Assembly: GCA_965246925.1 (NCBI GenBank)
Contig: OZ251994.1
Coordinates: 3,410,001 to 3,474,000, forward strand
Reading direction: 5' to 3'
From: JANPPS01 sp965246925
GTDB lineage: Bacteria > Pseudomonadota > Alphaproteobacteria > Acetobacterales > Acetobacteraceae
DNA: 64,000 nt
The notes beneath the pieces were generated by a model. It did no database searches. It was not told where the DNA came from and was given only the letters and a program-made list of their open reading frames with translations. The stretch's first letter is position 1. Each line of letters begins with the position of its first letter. Positions 61,731 to 64,000 of the stretch are shown here, one piece after another. Position numbers and translations under genes: made by a program.

Positions 61731-64000
61731 CTAGACGTCCAGATTGGCGACCTTCAGGGCGTTGCCCACGATGAACTCCCGCCGGGGCTCGACCACGTCA
61801 CCCATCAAGGTCGAGAAGACCTGTGCTGCGTCTTCGGCGTCGCCGACGCGGACCTGGAGTAGGGTGCGGTTCTGGGGGTCGAGGGTGGTGGTCCAGAGTT
61901 GTTCTGGGTTCATCTCGCCCAGGCCTTTGAAACGCTGAATAACTAGGCCCTTGCGGCCCTGTACTAAGATACGGTCGAAGGCGGTGGCGGGGCCGGCGAT
62001 ACGGTGTTCCGACTTGTCGAGCGTGAGGTGCGCGGGCTCCTTGAAGCGGCGGTTTAGGCCCGTGACCCGTTCATCGAGCCAGCGCGCCTCCGTGCTGCGG
62101 AGGGCGGTGGCGTCGATGCTATAGCGCTCGGTCACGCCGCGGACGATGCGGGCGAGGTGCAGGCCGCGGTCGTCCGGCACCACCTTCCACGTGCGTTCGG
62201 GCGGGGGAGAGGCCGCGTTCAGGCGCTGCACCAGGTCACCGCTGACCGACGTCGCGCGCTGGGTATCGGGCGTGAGTGCGCCGGCAATGGCGCATTGTTC
62301 CAGCAACCAGGTCGGCACGGCGGAGCTGAGGCGGCGTAGGTTGGCGGCGGCTTCGCGAAGCCACGCCATTTCTCCGGCCATCTCATCACCTTCGAAATGC
62401 GTGCCGTCGGCATAGACCATACGGGCCTCCGCCAGGGCCTTGCCGACGAGAAAGTCTTCGAGCGCGCCGTCATTCTTGAGGTAGCGCTCGTCGTTACCTC
62501 GCTTGGCTTTGTAAAGCGGCGGCTGGGCGATGTAGAGGTGGCCGCGTTCGATCAATTCCGGCATCTGGCGGAAGAAGAACGTGAGCAAGAGCGTGCGGAT
62601 GTGGCTGCCGTCCACGTCGGCGTCGGTCATGATGTTGATGCGGTGATAGCGGAGCTTGGTGACGTCGAACCCGCCTTCTTCCGGCTTACCGCGTCCGATG
62701 CCGGTGCCTAGCGCGGTGATGAGGGTGCCGATCTCCTGGCTGCCGAGCATACGGTCGAACCGGGCCCGCTCCACGTTCAGGATCTTACCCTTGAGCGGCA
62801 GGATGGCCTGATACTTGCGGTCCCGGCCCTGCTTGGCGGAGCCGCCGGCGCTGTCACCCTCGACGATGAAGATCTCGCTTTTCGCCGGGTCGCGCTCCTG
62901 GCAGTCGGCGAGCTTGCCGGGGAGGGAGCTGATGTCGAGCACGCCCTTGCGCCGGGTCAGTTCGCGGGCTTTGCGCGCGGCTTCGCGGGCGGAGGCGGCG
63001 TCCATCACCTTTTGAATGATGGATTTGGCTTCCTTCGGGTGGGTCTCGAACCAGTGCGACACCGTGTCGGCGACCGCGGCCTGGACGACGGGCTGCACTT
63101 CGGAGCTGACCAGCTTGTCCTTGGTTTGGCTGCTGAATTTGGGGTCCGGCACTTTTACGCTCAGCACGGCGGTCATGCCTTCGCGCATGTCTTCGCCGTT
63201 GAGGTCGAGCTTCTCCTTCTTGCCCATGCCCTCGGCGTATTTGGTGACGATCCGGGTCAGGGCTTGGCGGAAGCCGGCCAGGTGTGTGCCGCCGTCGCGC
63301 TGCGGAATGTTATTGGTGAAGCAGAGCATAGTCTCGTGGAAGCTGTCGTTCCAGGTCATCGCGAACTCGACGCGGATGCCGATCTGGCTTTCCTCGGTCG
63401 TGACCGAGATGGGCTGGGCCAGGACGGGGGCCTTCGAGCGGTCAAGCCATTGCACGAATGCCACCAGGCCGCCTTCGTATTTGAAGTGCGTTTCTTGGGC
63501 TGGCACGTGCCGTTCGTCACGCAGGCCGATGGCAAGGCCGGAGTTGAGGAAGGCCAGTTCCCGCAGGCGGCGCTCCAGAATGGCATAGTCGAACTCGGTC
63601 TTGGTGAAGGTTCCCGAGCTTGGCTTGAAGATGACCTCGGTGCCGGAGTGCTTATCGGACGGGCCGATGACGCGGAGCGGCTCCGTCGTGTCGCCATGCT
63701 CGAAGCGAATGAAGTGCTCGGTACCGTGCTGCCAGATACGCACCTCCATCCATTCGGACAAGGCGTTGACGACGGCGGCGCCGACGCCGTGTAGGCCGCC
63801 GGATACTTTGTAGCTGTTTTGGTTGAACTTGCCGCCGGCGTGGAGCCGGGTCAGCACGACTTCGGCGGCGGATACGCCCTCTTCTTCATGGATGCCGGTC
63901 GGGATGCCGCGTCCGTCATCGCGCACGGTGACGCTGCCGTCACCATTCAGCGTGAGTTCGCAGCTGGTGGCGAAGCCGGCCTGTGCTTCATCGACCGCGT
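61731..64000 (-). CDS. gyrB: DNA gyrase subunit B, 5' end beyond right edge
   Basis: At least 756 residues of GyrB are present, missing the very N-terminus. The GHKL ATP-binding fold shows SVTVRDDGRGIPTG and GGLHGVGAAVVNALSEWM; the TOPRIM part has VEGDSAGGSAKQGRDRKYQ and DADVDGSHIRTLLLTFFFR; QRFKGLGEMNPEQLWTTTL is the C-terminal signature. Paired with GyrA it supercoils DNA. An insertion near residues 490-560 relative to short GyrB proteins is usual for alphaproteobacteria. ParE is less likely because of the C-terminal region. Confidence 0.93.
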   Translation of the reverse strand, partial: AVDEAQAGFATSCELTLNGDGSVTVRDDGRGIPTGIHEEEGVSAAEVVLTRLHAGGKFNQNSYKVSGGLHGVGAAVVNALSEWMEVRIWQHGTEHFIRFEHGDTTEPLRVIGPSDKHSGTEVIFKPSSGTFTKTEFDYAILERRLRELAFLNSGLAIGLRDERHVPAQETHFKYEGGLVAFVQWLDRSKAPVLAQPISVTTEESQIGIRVEFAMTWNDSFHETMLCFTNNIPQRDGGTHLAGFRQALTRIVTKYAEGMGKKEKLDLNGEDMREGMTAVLSVKVPDPKFSSQTKDKLVSSEVQPVVQAAVADTVSHWFETHPKEAKSIIQKVMDAASAREAARKARELTRRKGVLDISSLPGKLADCQERDPAKSEIFIVEGDSAGGSAKQGRDRKYQAILPLKGKILNVERARFDRMLGSQEIGTLITALGTGIGRGKPEEGGFDVTKLRYHRINIMTDADVDGSHIRTLLLTFFFRQMPELIERGHLYIAQPPLYKAKRGNDERYLKNDGALEDFLVGKALAEARMVYADGTHFEGDEMAGEMAWLREAAANLRRLSSAVPTWLLEQCAIAGALTPDTQRATSVSGDLVQRLNAASPPPERTWKVVPDDRGLHLARIVRGVTERYSIDATALRSTEARWLDERVTGLNRRFKEPAHLTLDKSEHRIAGPATAFDRILVQGRKGLVIQRFKGLGEMNPEQLWTTTLDPQNRTLLQVRVGDAEDAAQVFSTLMGDVVEPRREFIVGNALKVANLDV

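Noticed and set aside
1..64000. CRISPR array
   Set aside because: No regularly spaced direct repeats were found; the recurring CCCTCTCCC elements are dispersed palindromes.

Overview
The window is high-GC DNA of an alphaproteobacterium. Supporting signs are a gcrA gene whose promoter carries two CcrM-type GANTC sites, gapR, a three-gene pntAA-pntAB-pntB transhydrogenase, pmtA, and the coxB-coxA-ctaB-coxF-ctaG-coxC-surf1 order. The overall gene style fits Rhodospirillales/Acetobacteraceae, but that is an inference. The organism looks like an aerobic respiring heterotroph. Genes are packed tightly, often with 4-bp stop/start overlaps, and many junctions use TTG or GTG starts.

Region 1 (1-8466) is a defence-type genomic island next to a tRNA-Gln gene. 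It holds the 5' part of an unrecognised gene that runs off the left edge, a uracil-DNA-glycosylase-like protein, a single-chain restriction-modification enzyme (PD-ExK nuclease, gamma-type adenine methylase, type ISP-like C-terminus), a DUF3644 protein with an R-x4-H HEPN-type motif, and a tyrosine integrase split by a one-base frameshift. The far end of the island is not in the window.

Region 2 (8467-20540) is core genome: tRNA-Gln, a Ppx/GppA phosphatase, rlmE, guaB, a HAD/RsmB/GNAT overlap cluster, a five-gene dipeptide-type ABC importer, and gcrA with a DnaA-box-like site upstream. REP-like palindromes recur here as inverted pairs.

Region 3 (20541-36132) is mostly accessory: an orphan CoxL-like molybdenum hydroxylase subunit, an RND efflux pump with its adaptor, an HMG-CoA-lyase/CoA-transferase pair, an unrecognised 517-residue protein made of two near-identical halves, and a long minus-strand run of DpnI-like nuclease, Uma2 protein, D-lactate-dehydrogenase-type flavoprotein, racemase, hexapeptide acyltransferase and a short LOV photoreceptor.

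Region 4 (36219-48213) holds central and sugar-acid metabolism (HpcH/HpaI aldolase plus UxaA/GarD-type dehydratase; pyruvate kinase plus glycerate 2-kinase), a DUF2142-like membrane protein, a coupled small protein plus chalcone-isomerase-like protein, a DUF1244 protein with a hydrolase, gapR, an M3 peptidase and a UbiB-type kinase.

Region 5 (48304-64000) is energy metabolism: the transhydrogenase, pmtA, the aa3-type cytochrome c oxidase cluster with its assembly factors, an M32 carboxypeptidase, a small exported protein, a glutathione S-transferase, a DegT-type aminotransferase, and gyrB, cut by the right edge.

The strongest candidates for further work are the DpnI homologue in a host expected to methylate GANTC rather than GATC, the RM/HEPN pair in the tRNA-Gln island, the internally duplicated unknown protein, and the LOV protein ending an unusual metabolic gene run.
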